DNA from: Hemicordylus capensis
Lineage: Eukaryota > Chordata > Lepidosauria > Squamata > Cordylidae
Direction of reading: 5' to 3'
Length of the DNA stretch: 64,000 nt
Assembly: GCF_027244095.1 (NCBI RefSeq)
Contig: NC_069662.1
Coordinates: 11,558,501 to 11,622,500 of the forward strand
Shown: in pieces, positions 9,991 to 19,908 of the stretch
Numbering within the stretch: the stretch's first letter is position 1
Layout of the letters: each line of letters starts with the position of its first letter
The notes under the pieces: generated by a model
What the model was told of the DNA's origin: nothing
Seen by the model: the letters and a program-made list of their open reading frames with translations, nothing else
The model's database searches: none
Translations under genes and position numbers: made by a program

Positions 9991-11030
9991 AGGGCAGGGG
10001 CAGATATTATGGCTGTTTACACAACCAAAAGCTGGGTCGGACAAGTCTACCCAGGTTTGGGAGCTGTGAATTCTCCCTATTTGTGTTTGTTTGGGAGCAA
10101 ACAACTTGGTCGGAGGAGGGTGAAGTGATTGTGTGGGAGACAGACACTGGGTAGCCCCTTTCCATGGAGTACATCCGTGAGGGCTGCGCAGCCCTTATGA
10201 ACATATTCCTGAATACAAACAGGCCTTTTGTTAGGAGGGGAGAGAAGCAAATATGGCAGACCTTGTGCACTGATAGGTTGCTCCTTGTAAGAACAGAGCT
10301 CTCTTGTTCTGCCCTCGTACGACTGTGAGGCCTGCAAGCATCTGTGTCCAAACACTATCAACATTATAGCTCATTAAGGAATCCATTTAGCACCTACTTG
10401 TACGGTTCACACATCTTTATTATCAAAATGTCCGCTAGGAATGGAGCCACTTCCTGTGTCTTCTCCGGTGGAAGGTTTTTAACGGGTTTCTGGGTGACTC
10501 ATGCCAATGGCTCCGTGCAGAAAAGCACACTTTGGGTTTCCCCCATTAATGTCTATCTTTGTTGACTTTTAAAAATGAATCACCTCTGCCACTCAGCACA
10601 CAGGACATATGATGACATCATGGGGATGATGAAATCCAGTACTGTAAGGAAGCACGAGGAAGGAGGCATGGCATAACTTTGGCCATTAGAAGAGAATAAA
10701 TGGCAGAAACCTTAGTTGGGAGCAAATAGAATCACTGCATCTATAGCTGCATATTACCGAACTATCTACCTCAGTGGCAAGCTGCATCAACCCTAAATAC
10801 AGTACCCTGATTAATTGCTTACTGGGCCTGTGTCAGGCCAAAGCAGAGTTCTCTGCGCAGTCCCCTGGTGCCATGAAGAGGCGATAATTCTCACTGTAGT
10901 GCTGCACTTTGCCCAGCAATGAGGGAGGGGGTCCTTTAAGGAAAGCAGAGCCCGCTTGAGCCCCTGCCCCATCTTGGGAGGCATGCACAGACTGCTGGGA
11001 AATGTAGTCCTTCACAACGCTCTCCTCCTA
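9991..11030. other. Intergenic stretch, one element-derived segment
   Basis: 10,010-10,140 resembles the fold-back element at 18,690-19,025 ('ggtttgggagctgtg', 'gaagtgattgtgtgg'). The rest shows no exon or known repeat. On the minus strand 10,993-11,010 reads ACTACATTTCCCAGCAG, close to the ZNF143 (Staf) binding consensus. Confidence 0.4.
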
Positions 11031-11033
11031 GAG

Positions 11034-11175
11034 CAGTGATTCCCCAACCTGTAGTCCTCCTCCCAATGTTGCTGAACTACAACTCCCAATATGCCCAGTT
11101 ACAATTTACTGGGGCTGGGGATGATGAGAGTTGTAGTTCAGCAACATCTGGAGGACCTCAGGTTGGGGACCCCTG
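11034..11175. mobile_element. Palindromic hAT-type MITE with 8-bp TSD
   Basis: Starts CAGTGATTCC and ends GACCCCTG. It is flanked by tcctagag and tcctagat, an 8-bp target duplication with one mismatch. Each arm carries ACTACAACTC. Confidence 0.8.
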
Positions 11176-11539
11176 TCCTAGATCTTTTGAGAGATGGCTC
11201 CATCTCCCTTAAAGGGTCCTCCCAACACTGAGGAAAGTACAGTACAGGAGGACTTCATTAACTGCAGGTTCAGAACTTGTGGTTTCATGTAGCCATGGTC
11301 AGGTAGTAAGCACCTGACTTCAGTATACGCAAGGAAAAACTGGGGAGCAAGGACAGGGTTAGGGTTAAATCCATGTTTCCATGGGCCCGGTTTGGCCAGA
11401 AATAACCTTGGAGGTCATTTCCGGCCACCATTTTGAGTTCGGCAGAGATCTGGAGCCATTTTATAGCTATTTCTGGCCAATTTTTTGCTCTTGCAGGGGC
11501 ATTGCTGGAATATGGGGGGCCCATGGAGCTTGGTAGGGC

Positions 11540-11722
11540 ACTTTATTTGGCTTTTAAAAAATTATTTCTAGACCTTTTTAGCCCTGCCCTTTGGAACTAT
11601 TAAATGGTTTTTTAATTGTAATGTTTTAACCTTTTTATTTGTTGTTTTTATTGTATTGTTGTAAACCGCCCAGTGACTTGCATTTTGGGCAGTATACAAA
11701 TATGTTCAATAAATAAATAAAT
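11540..11722 (+). mobile_element. L2-type LINE 3' end
   Basis: A 3' UTR-like tail, 'gtaaaccgcccagtgacttg', 'gggcagtatacaaatatg' and an AATAAATAAATAAATC end, typical of L2-clade tails in reptiles. Confidence 0.65.
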
Positions 11723-12340
11723 CTAAAACCCGGATTCCCATTGCTCCAATGCCTCGGTATTCAGAGTTCCAGTATCCGCGGCACTAGCTGAGAATGGAAG
11801 CCCTGTGAATTGTCCCTTTACTGCTCAGAGGTCAGCACTGTGAGGAATGGCTATCATATTGAAGGCCTTTTTGCCAAAATGGCGCCCACGTGAGTAGTGA
11901 AGATCACTGGTCTACCTGACTCAGATGGGGAACCAGGGGATACTGGTTCCCATTTGCCCTCTTTCAGGCACCCGCGTTCGGCAGACACGAGGGGATTCAC
12001 CCAGGGGCCAGAGGTCCACCACAGCAGAAGCAAGTTGGCAGACCTGAAGAGCTTCTGGCAGTTTAAGGCAGGGTTGTCAAGCTCAGGCAAGGTACCGGCT
12101 GCAGCTGGATCCTGCTGAGGTCTCCTTTCAATGATTCAAAGGGCAGCAGTACTATCCGAGAGCAAGTCAGGGCTGGATCCAAGCAGCAGTTAGGCCAGGA
12201 GGGGTGCTCAGTGCCGCTGCTGTTGCCAGCACCAGCTGTGTTTCAGGAAACAGTTTATATACCACAAGCTGGGAGCCCCCGATCTAAGGCAATAGATCTC
12301 ACTTGCGGCAGTGAATATTATCAGTTAGTACAGCAGGGCT

Positions 12341-12405
12341 GCTCAACTCCAGCACTCCTGCAGTTGTTGGCCCACAATTCCCATAGTCTCTGGCCATCAG
12401 CTGGA
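12341..12405 (+). mobile_element. Half palindromic MITE
   Basis: One arm only ('gggctgctcaactccagc', 'ccacaattcccatag'), cut where a CR1 tail begins (12,418). Confidence 0.5.
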
Positions 12406-12415
12406 TTAGCTGGGC

Positions 12416-12465
12416 TTTGGTTTGGGCCTGATCCAGCAGGGCTTTTTTAATGTTCTTATGTCTGT
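12416..12465 (+). mobile_element. CR1 LINE tail fragment
   Basis: 'gggcctgatccagcagggct' followed by 'aatgttcttatg', the sense 3' terminus of the CR1 family in this window. Confidence 0.6.
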
Positions 12466-12479
12466 GGAAAGTGAGTGCA

Positions 12480-13880
12480 GGAATCGGGTCAGAGACACAC
12501 ACATCAGCCTACGTTAATCCAAACACCTTACCCCAACTCAGCCTGGAACCATACCATAAATAGAGGGAAAACAAGAAGGCAGGAAAGATTTCAGGAGGTA
12601 CTTGTTCCACCTTGATGACTCTGATGGAAAAACTGGGCTTGCCTGAACACGGATTTCGCTAAAACGTTACTCAGTTGCAGCTCCAACAGTCACAGTGGGT
12701 GGGGGAACGTTATTTCAGGTTGTAGTCTTTATTTGGCATTAGATTGGCAGCAAAAGCCTGTTGCAGCTAACTCCTATCCCTGAGAGATTATGCATCTTTG
12801 GAGGAGTTAGGCCTTTTCATGTACATTTAATAGTGGAAACGCTCTTAGTCTCTTGGACCCTTTGCCTGAGGTGTGAAGGGGAGAGAAGAGCTGTCAGTCC
12901 ACCTTTCCCCCCAGCACTTGGTAACTGCCTGCAGCTTGAGCTTGAAGTTGAAGATGGAGAAACTGAGGCTATTCACACAAGCGTGCAAAACCGGGCAAAG
13001 GGAGCCCTGCCTGGTCTTGCACGTGTGTGTGAATCGCCGAGATTGGGCCGATCCCAGTGGCACCATGGTGGCAAACCCACCTAAGTAGCCACGCTTGAAA
13101 ACGAGGTTAAGGGAGCAAGCCCCGGTTTTTTTAGACCATCTGGCAGCCATGGCACTCATGCAGTATGTCATGTGGGGAATTGTCTGGATGCGCAGAGAAC
13201 ATGCCCAGCAATGCTGGCTGCATCGTCCGAGGAGAAGGTAGGTTTAGCCAACTTCTCTGCAGCCCGCTCTGGAGCCCTTCTCACTGCTCATGAGAAGAGG
13301 CTGTGTGTGTGTGTGTGCGTGCGTGCATGTGCGTGCATGATGAAGAATGGAATGTCTTCAACAGAAGACTGAGAATTAGCCAACATTCTGTGACATCACA
13401 GCATCTCAGTCAATGGGGACCCGGGCTGAGGATATAACTTACTGACAAAACACAGCGAATGGCCGGCCTATTGTATAGATGAGGTTTAGTTTTGGCTCGA
13501 GGACTGAAGGAAAAATAAGCAAGTGACCCAGTCTCGCTTTGGAGGACAATCATGGCCACAACTACAGGCAGAGGCGGGCTACGCTTTCCTACACTAACTC
13601 ACACATGGGCAGAGTTACAGTTTGCAAGGTGTGCCACGCAACATCCGTTTATTGGTAGCAAATATACCTTAACGCCCTTTGTCAAGCTGCTACTCCATAA
13701 ATCCAGGGCATGGCTGTGATGTAACAAGCACCGGGCAAATACATCTTTAATGACTGTTTGAACACCGAAGGGGGAAATCCGACAGCACTTACGATATTAC
13801 AAGGCAGAGCTGATGTATCCCTGGTGACTTTCAGCACGCAGCAGCCATGGCCCCTACCCAGTCAAGTGGATGGGTCTTCT
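12480..13880. other. Upstream region of relaxin-family copy 2
   Basis: No exon recognised. A (GT)n microsatellite lies at 13,301-13,330. Paired similar segments at 12,960-13,030 ('acaagcgtgcaaaaccgggc', 'gcacgtgtgtgtgaatcgcc') look element-derived. Confidence 0.4.
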
Positions 13881-13881
13881 G

Positions 13882-13888
13882 TATATAA
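13882..13888 (+). promoter_or_regulatory. TATA box of relaxin-family copy 2
   Basis: TATATAA lies 98 bases before the ATG at 13,986, implying a start site near 13,912 and a 5' UTR of roughly 75 bases. Confidence 0.65.
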
Positions 13889-13985
13889 GTGGAAGAACCC
13901 AAAGAGATCTACATACAGTATCTGCGGCTCTTTGCCACCCTTCCTTACGCCTACCCTCCAACCGAACAGCCGCTTCTTCCGCACC

Positions 13986-16900
13986 ATGAAGAAGGCCACA
14001 GCTGCAGCGTTGCTCTCCTTCTGCCTCTCGATTGCCATCTCAGCCATACAAGGCGAAACGCTCGTGCAGCTTTGCGGGAGAGATTTTGTCAGAACTGTAG
14101 TCGCCACTTGTGGTGAAGGCCACAGCAAGAGGCACCTTCTGAGCATCTTTCCTCAAGATCTCTCAGGTAAACGTAATCAGTGCTTTATGGGGTCCAGAGC
14201 ATGGTCTAAGGCCACGTGATGCAGCCCCTTTGCTGAAGCTAAGCAAGTCTTGGTGTGGTCAGTGACTGGATGGGAGATCCTGTATGCTACCTTTTGGGGA
14301 TGGGGCTGTAGCTCAGTGGGAGAGAACCTGCTTTGCATGCAGAAGGTCCCAGGCTCAATCCCTGGCATCTCCAGGTAGGGCTGGGAAAGACTCCTGCCTG
14401 AAACCCTGGAGAAGCTGGTCTTGTGGTCGCAAGCATGACTTGTCCCCTTAGCTAAGCAGGGTCTGCCCTGGTTGCATGTGAATGGGAGACTTGATGTGTG
14501 AGCACTGCAAGAGATTCCTCTCAGGGGATGAAGCCACTCTGGGAAGAGCAGAAGGTTTCAAGTTCCCTCCCTGCCTTCTCCCAGATAGGGCTGAGAGAGA
14601 TTCCTGCCTGCAAGCTTGGAGAAGCCACTGCCAGTCAGTGAAGACAATACTGAACTAGATAGACCAATGGTCTGACTCAGTATATGGCAGTTTCCTGTGT
14701 TCCTATGTTCAACAATACTGATCTAGATGGATCAAAGGTCTGGCTCGGTATGAAGCAGCTTCCTTTGTTCCGAAAACACAGCTTTTTTGGATGGGGTGGG
14801 GGGAGATGGTGATGAAGAAACAACTGCTGAGGCTTAATTCAGCTTGGAAGTCCTACCTTCTGCTTTGTCAGTTGTTAAGGGTTTCACAAGAGCATGGGCA
14901 CACACACACATCCTCCCACTCACTTAAGATTTTTGTCTGCCTATGTACCCACACGTACCAATTGTAAAAGCAGCCTTTCACCAGAGAATAAATACCCCAC
15001 CCCCACCCCAGCAGGTGTTGCCTGAATCTTGAGCTGTGTGTTAGCCCTCCGCTGCAGTTTTAGGGCTCTCCGTATTTCTGGTTGGCTGTTCTCATGTCAG
15101 GACACTGTATTTTTAAAGACTGGCTTGCATTCTGTGCTGAGAAATGGGAATATCCTTGCTACCTGCAATTGAAAAGTACTTAGTATGAATGGAAGAGACC
15201 TATCCCCCAGCAACACACAGGTGTGCTTTTTAAATCCGGGTGAGTCTGTCTGTTACTATCCCTGTTTATCTGCAGAATATGCAAGCCAGTGTTTTAAGCT
15301 GTATTTATCTGTGTTGGTCACCTTGAGTGGTGCAGAGGGGAAATACTTGACTAACAAGCAGAAGGTTGCTGGTTCGAATCCCTGCTGGTACTATATCAGG
15401 CAGCAGCAATTTAGAAAGATGTTGAAAGGCATCATCTCACACTGCACGGGAAGAGGCAATGGTCAACCCCTCCTGTATTCTCCCAAAGACAACATGGGGC
15501 TCTGTGGGCGCCAGGAGTCAAAATCGACTTGATGGCACACTTTACCTTTATCTGTGTTGTTATTGCAGGCCACTGGGTTTTTCTCCCTTGGGGTAGAAAA
15601 GCAGTAGATAAAAAGGTAATACACAGATTCAGGATCCTAGCAAGTCCTAGTGGCTGGCATCTTGCCTAACGAAGTGCTTGAGTTACGAATAACATTGCGC
15701 TAGTGCAAGGAGACAGCATAGTTGTGCTAACAAAGGGATTTGCACAACTGTGATTGTGGAAAGGTTCTATTTAAGATAAATGAGACAGGCTGCAGCCACA
15801 CTCTTGTGGGGAGGAGATCTGGTCTTGCAGTAAAGTGTGCCGTCAAGTCGATTTTGACTCCTGGCGCCCACAGAGCCCTGTGGTTTTCTTTGGTAGAATG
15901 CAGGAGGGGTTTACCATTGCCATCTCCCGTTCAGAATGAGATGATGCCTTTCAGCATCTTCCTATATCACTGCTGCCCGATATAGGTGTTTCCCATAGTC
16001 TGGGAAACATACCAGCAGGGATTTGAACTGGCAACCTTCTGCTTGTTAGTCAGGTCATTTCCCTGCTGAGCCACTTAAGGCAGTAAGCATGAATGATCTC
16101 TCTTGGTAAGCAGCATCCACCCTGGCTTGCATTTGGATGATGGGTGATTATATGTGAGCCTGACCACTGTAAGAGATTCCCCTTTAGAGATTGGGCCATC
16201 GCTCAGTGGTAGAGCATCTGCTTGCATGCAGAACGGGTTAACTTTACCATCGCCGACTGAGTCAGCTAATGTTTGCCTTTGAAGCAATTTCCCTTTTGTT
16301 TTTGTTTTAAGAGGATCTCTTTGACTTCTTTGTAATGGCTAAATATTAGGGGGCCGAACCACAAATAAGGATTGAATAGAAACAGGTTTGAACATGTTTC
16401 GCTAATGTTTTGGCTTCTGCCTGCCGTGTGTTTACATGGATGGGTGTGTGCAAGCCAAGAATGCTTTTCCATCCTTCAAAATGCTTTAAAGTGAAGTGTG
16501 CTGTCAAATAGATTTCGACTCCTGGCGCCCACAGTGTCCTGTGATTTTTCTTTAGTAGAATACAAGAAGGGTTTACTATTGCCATCTCCCGCGCAGTATT
16601 AGATGATGCCTTTCAGCATCTTCCTATATCGCTGCTGCCCAATATAGCACCAGCAAGGATTTGAACCGGCAACCTTCTGCTTGTAAGTCAAGCATTTCCC
16701 CGCTGCGCCATATGCAAACTTATGCATATTCACCCATTATTTAAAACTCAGAATCCATTGGCCTCAATTTCTTCAAGTCGGTGACAAACCTCATTTTAAT
16801 AACTACTACGAGATCATTTATATAGCTGGTTTAATCACTTCCCTTCTAATGGAGCAAATTAAATTCTCTTGAGTGCTTTCAACTGAGTTTGCAGTCTTCT

Positions 16901-17119
16901 TTCCTTTTTAACAAAACAGATCAAGGAGGTCACCTGGATTTACAACCAGAGAGCGGATTCCAGCACAAAGAAGCGATTCGTGTCCAAACTTGGCCAAACA
17001 GAATTTGGGGGACCATGAGGCGACGCTCTGTGGAAAGACGCCAAGAGGGGATTTCGCTCTCCAAGACCTGCTGCAGCGTTGGCTGTAGCAGAACTGACAT
17101 CCGTTTGCTGTGCAAATAA
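13986..17119 (+). CDS. Relaxin/insulin-family peptide prohormone, copy 2 (complete, two exons)
   Basis: Coding exons are 13,986-14,166 and 16,920-17,119, joined in phase 1 (TCTCAG|GTAAAC ... AAACAG|AT), the intron position usual for this family. The 126-residue prohormone has a signal peptide (1 to about 22), a B chain with Cys30 and Cys42, a short C peptide with basic sites at KR 48-49, RRR 94-96 and RR 100-101, and an A chain starting about Gln102 with Cys111, 112, 116 and 125 in the CCxxxCx8C pattern. B-chain residues R32, R36 and V39 form the relaxin-receptor motif RxxxRxxV. The Trp that ends many relaxin B chains is absent. A TATA box precedes it and a poly(A) signal follows at 17,157. 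The sequence is closest in style to RLN3/INSL5/INSL3-type peptides; I cannot assign an orthologue. Secreted hormone acting on RXFP-type receptors is the family expectation. The intron carries nested SINEs. Confidence 0.88.
14222..14772 (+). mobile_element. Composite 5S + tRNA-Ala SINE split by a second SINE
   Basis: The outer SINE has a 5S-like head (14,224-14,292), a tRNA-Ala-like head (14,298-14,370) and body start to about 14,408. Its remaining body and tail resume at 14,709-14,772 ('aacaatactgatctagatgg'). Between them sits a separate full-length 5S-SINE (14,410-14,708) in the same direction. The insertion order is therefore readable. Confidence 0.8.
15330..15552 (+). mobile_element. Sauria-type SINE
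   Basis: tRNA-like head ('gctggttcgaatccctgctg'), 'aaaggcatcatctcacactg' body and 'gcgccaggagtcaaaatcga' Bov-B-like tail. Confidence 0.75.
15826..16076 (-). mobile_element. Sauria-type SINE
   Basis: Antisense copy: tail at 15,835-15,870, head with the reversed tRNA B box at about 16,018-16,075. Confidence 0.75.
16080..16240 (+). mobile_element. SINE head, composite 5S + tRNA-Ala
   Basis: 5S-like segment (16,100-16,160) followed by a tRNA-Ala-like segment ('gggccatcgctcagtggtag'); truncated after the head. Confidence 0.65.
16492..16710 (-). mobile_element. Sauria-type SINE
   Basis: Antisense copy with the Bov-B-like tail at the left end and the reversed tRNA-like head at the right, about 200 bases before the A-chain exon of the relaxin-family gene. 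Confidence 0.75.
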
Positions 17120-17156
17120 ATGGCATCGCAGCGTCTCTGTAGCAGGTTCAATGAAA

Positions 17157-17162
17157 AATAAA
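17157..17162 (+). terminator. Poly(A) signal of relaxin-family copy 2
   Basis: AATAAA, 38 bases after the stop codon. Confidence 0.6.
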
Positions 17163-17281
17163 ATGGTGCCTTTTCCAGAAGACATCATTGCACTGCGATT
17201 TGACTCCAGATTTGAGGCAGGGACCAGGGCTGCAGGTTTTGGTCAGTGTAATGAAGCGGTCAATTAATGAATGCTTTAGTT

Positions 17282-17397
17282 CAGGGGATCCCAACCTCCA
17301 GATGTTGCTAAACTACAACTCCCATCACCCCCAGTTACAATTTATGTTGAAGTTGTAGTTTGGCAACATCTGGAAGACCACAGGTTGGAAACCCCTG
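17282..17397. mobile_element. Palindromic hAT-type MITE with 8-bp TSD
   Basis: Starts CAGGGGATCC, ends AACCCCTG. Flanks ctttagtt and cttttgtt form an imperfect 8-bp duplication. Confidence 0.8.
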
Positions 17398-17572
17398 CTT
17401 TTGTTGATTGGTCAGTGTGGGCCAATTTCAATCAATGAGGCAGAGAATTATGGGGTGCCTTATTTATTTTCTGAGGCTCTTTGGCTAGGGCGTGTTACTG
17501 TAACAAGAGATGGGGCAAAACATGTTACACATACGTTTCCCTTCTAACGATGAGCGAGAACTTTACGTAGGG

Positions 17573-17872
17573 ACATAGGAAGCTGCCATATACTGAATCA
17601 GACCCTTGGTACATCTAGCTCAGTGTGGTCTACACAGACTGGCAGTGGCTTCTCCAAGGTTGCAGGCAGGAACCTCTCTCAGGCTCAGCCCTATCTTGGA
17701 GAAGCCGGGGAGGGAACTTGGAATCTTCTGTTCTTCCCAGAGTGGCTCCATCCCCTGAGGGGAAGTTCTTACAGTGCTCATGTATGTAGTCTCCCATTGA
17801 TATGCAACCAGGGTGGACCCTGCTTAGCAAGGAGGACAAGTCATGCTTGCTACCACAAGACCAGCTCTCCTC
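17573..17872 (-). mobile_element. 5S-rRNA-headed SINE
   Basis: Antisense full-length copy; tail at 17,573-17,590 and 5S-like head at about 17,790-17,850. Confidence 0.8.
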
Positions 17873-17879
17873 CCACTTT

Positions 17880-18690
17880 ATTAAATGAAAGTTCTCTCTT
17901 TAATAAGTTCTTATTCAGTTTGAATTAAGTTTTGACATGAATCAAAGTTTGGCTCGAGTCAACATTTGACTTTGATATAAGTCATTTATTGAACTTTGAT
18001 ATTAAACTTGGTCTGCACATTAAAATGTGTGTGATCAAGCCTCACTCTGAGCTCATGAGGTCCAATCACGGTTGCTGGTGTTGTAAACCGCTGGCACACC
18101 CTACAGTATGTCCCAGAATCCTTTGCACCACCCTGTTTCCAGCCGTGGAATTGGGGAGGAAGAGTACCTTGAAGGTAGCACGTTTGAAAACCGTGGGCTG
18201 AGGTCTTCAACTGAGGAGTCACAAGATGACTCAAGATAGGCCATGACAACTGTCCAAGAGAGGAGGGAGAGGAACGTAGTTAAAAACCGAACTAGATAGG
18301 TTTCTTTCTAAAGAAACCAAACCGTATGGACACCAATATGTTGCAGCAGAAGAAGTGACTGTACATTCTGGAACCAGAACTCCCCCTTCTCAAGTGGGAC
18401 GTGTCCAGGCACTTGGTCTCCAGGTTGTGTGGTAGCACAAGTGGGGAGGGTATTGGTTTTGAATACTCTCCCATGTAAAAATTCAGTGCAAGTAGATCAA
18501 AGAGAGAGTGCCCCAACTTTTGCCTGCTGTGCTGGTTTGCTCTTGGCAGGGCGTTTTGATGTTGTTTTAACACGACAAAGCATCCATATATGTGGACATC
18601 CACCCACCATCGTAAGTGGAATAGTCCATTCTACTGAATGTGGAGTTCCGCTGGCACACTTCCTTGAACAAGTAAAATGTTCTCACACAC
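17880..18690. other. No gene recognised
   Basis: No exon or assigned repeat. Confidence 0.4.
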
Positions 18691-19025
18691 ACATCGTCCA
18701 CACAGTCAAAACTGTATTCTATCTGGGTTTGGGAGCTTTGTGTGGTCCCAGTTTTTGGTTGTGTGGAAGCAAGGTAGGAGGAAGATCTGGGGAGAAGTGA
18801 TTGTGTGGAAGCAAGGTGGGAGTAAAACCTGGGGAGAAGTGATTGTGCAGAAGCAAGTTGGGAGGAAAACCTGGGGAGAAGTGATTGTGTGGAAGCAAGG
18901 TGGGAGGAAAAACCACCCAGGTTGTTCTCCTACTTTGCTTCCACACTAATGAAAATTGGGAACACACACAGCTCCCAAACCCGGCTAGAACACAGTTTCT
19001 GATTATGTGAATGACCTCACAGTGT
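18690..19025. repeat. Fold-back element with internal 42-bp tandem repeat
   Basis: Outer arms (about 18,705-18,790 and 18,925-19,005) are inverted copies around 'gggtttgggagct'. Between and overlapping them are about four 42-bp units (18,757-18,925), each with 'tgtggaagcaaggtggga' and 'ctggggagaagtgatt'. Confidence 0.7.
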
Positions 19026-19096
19026 CTCAGGGCACTGTAAAGATTGATCACAGCAGAAGCTGTTGTAGACCATTTTGGATAAAGCAAGCTCTAGCC

Positions 19097-19233
19097 CAGG
19101 GGTCTCAAACTTTGAGCCTCCAGACCTTGTTGGACTACAACATCCATCACCCCCAGCCACACGGGCCAAAGGCTAAGGGTTGATGTGAGTTGTAGTCCAA
19201 CAACATCTGGGAGCCCAAGGATGGGAACCCTAG
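19097..19233. mobile_element. Palindromic hAT-type MITE
   Basis: Starts CAGGGGTCTC, arms carry 'ggactacaac' and its complement. Flanks ctctagcc and ggctagcc are compatible with a decayed 8-bp duplication. Confidence 0.7.
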
Positions 19234-19348
19234 GGCTAGCCCACGAAAGCTTTTTGGCAAGATAAATCTGTTAGTCTTTAACATGCCACAATATTATTTG
19301 CTGTGCTTCTAGTAACAGAATAACACTGCTTCCCCTCTGGATATATGG

Positions 19349-19392
19349 GAGAGAGAGAGAGAGTGTAAGAGTGAGAGTGAGAGTGTGTGTGT

Positions 19393-19426
<34 letters not shown>

Positions 19427-19445
19427 ATGTGTTTGTGTGTGTGTA
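19349..19445. repeat. (GA)n/(GT)n microsatellite
   Basis: Purine-rich GA run mixed with GT repeats. Confidence 0.9.
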
Positions 19446-19604
19446 TACATACTCAGGAGAGGCAGGGATGAATTAAATAATACCAGCAAGGATGACCCAC
19501 CACCCTTTACAGGCTGAAAAAGTGCTACTAAATGTAAGAGTCAAATGTTATATTAATTCAGCATGAACTACAATTCTTTCCGCGTAAAGAAGTGCACATG
19601 TGGG

Positions 19605-19690
19605 AAACTGATCTGGATTGGGGCCACAATGGGAGGCGGCTTACGCTCTTTACCCCTGCTATGGTCCCAATCCAGATCAGGGTCCCCAGC
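19605..19690. repeat. Small inverted repeat
   Basis: 'ctgatctggattgggg' at about 19,607 returns as 'cccaatccagatcag' at about 19,666-19,680; probably part of a MITE. Confidence 0.55.
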
Positions 19691-19908
19691 GTGCACGATC
19701 CAATCTGGGAGAAAATCTCCCGTTGCTGTCAAGGGGAGCTGGCTTTTGCTTTTCTAGATAAAACAGCACGTATAGGGCGGAGTGCGGGGATCTGGACAGG
19801 GACTGCCGAGGGGGCAAATAATTTGTGCCCCCCACCCCACCGTCCCTGCACGGTGCATGTAGATTCAAGTAATGCATCTCTTCCCCCAGAGCAAGCCATT
19901 TTCCTGAC

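Noticed and set aside
14298-14370. tRNA-Ala-like sequence
   Set aside because: It is the second head segment of a SINE, fused to a 5S-like segment and SINE body; not a tRNA gene.
18757-18925. Regular 42-bp repeats resembling an array
   Set aside because: Direct tandem units with no unique spacers, in a vertebrate genome; not a CRISPR.
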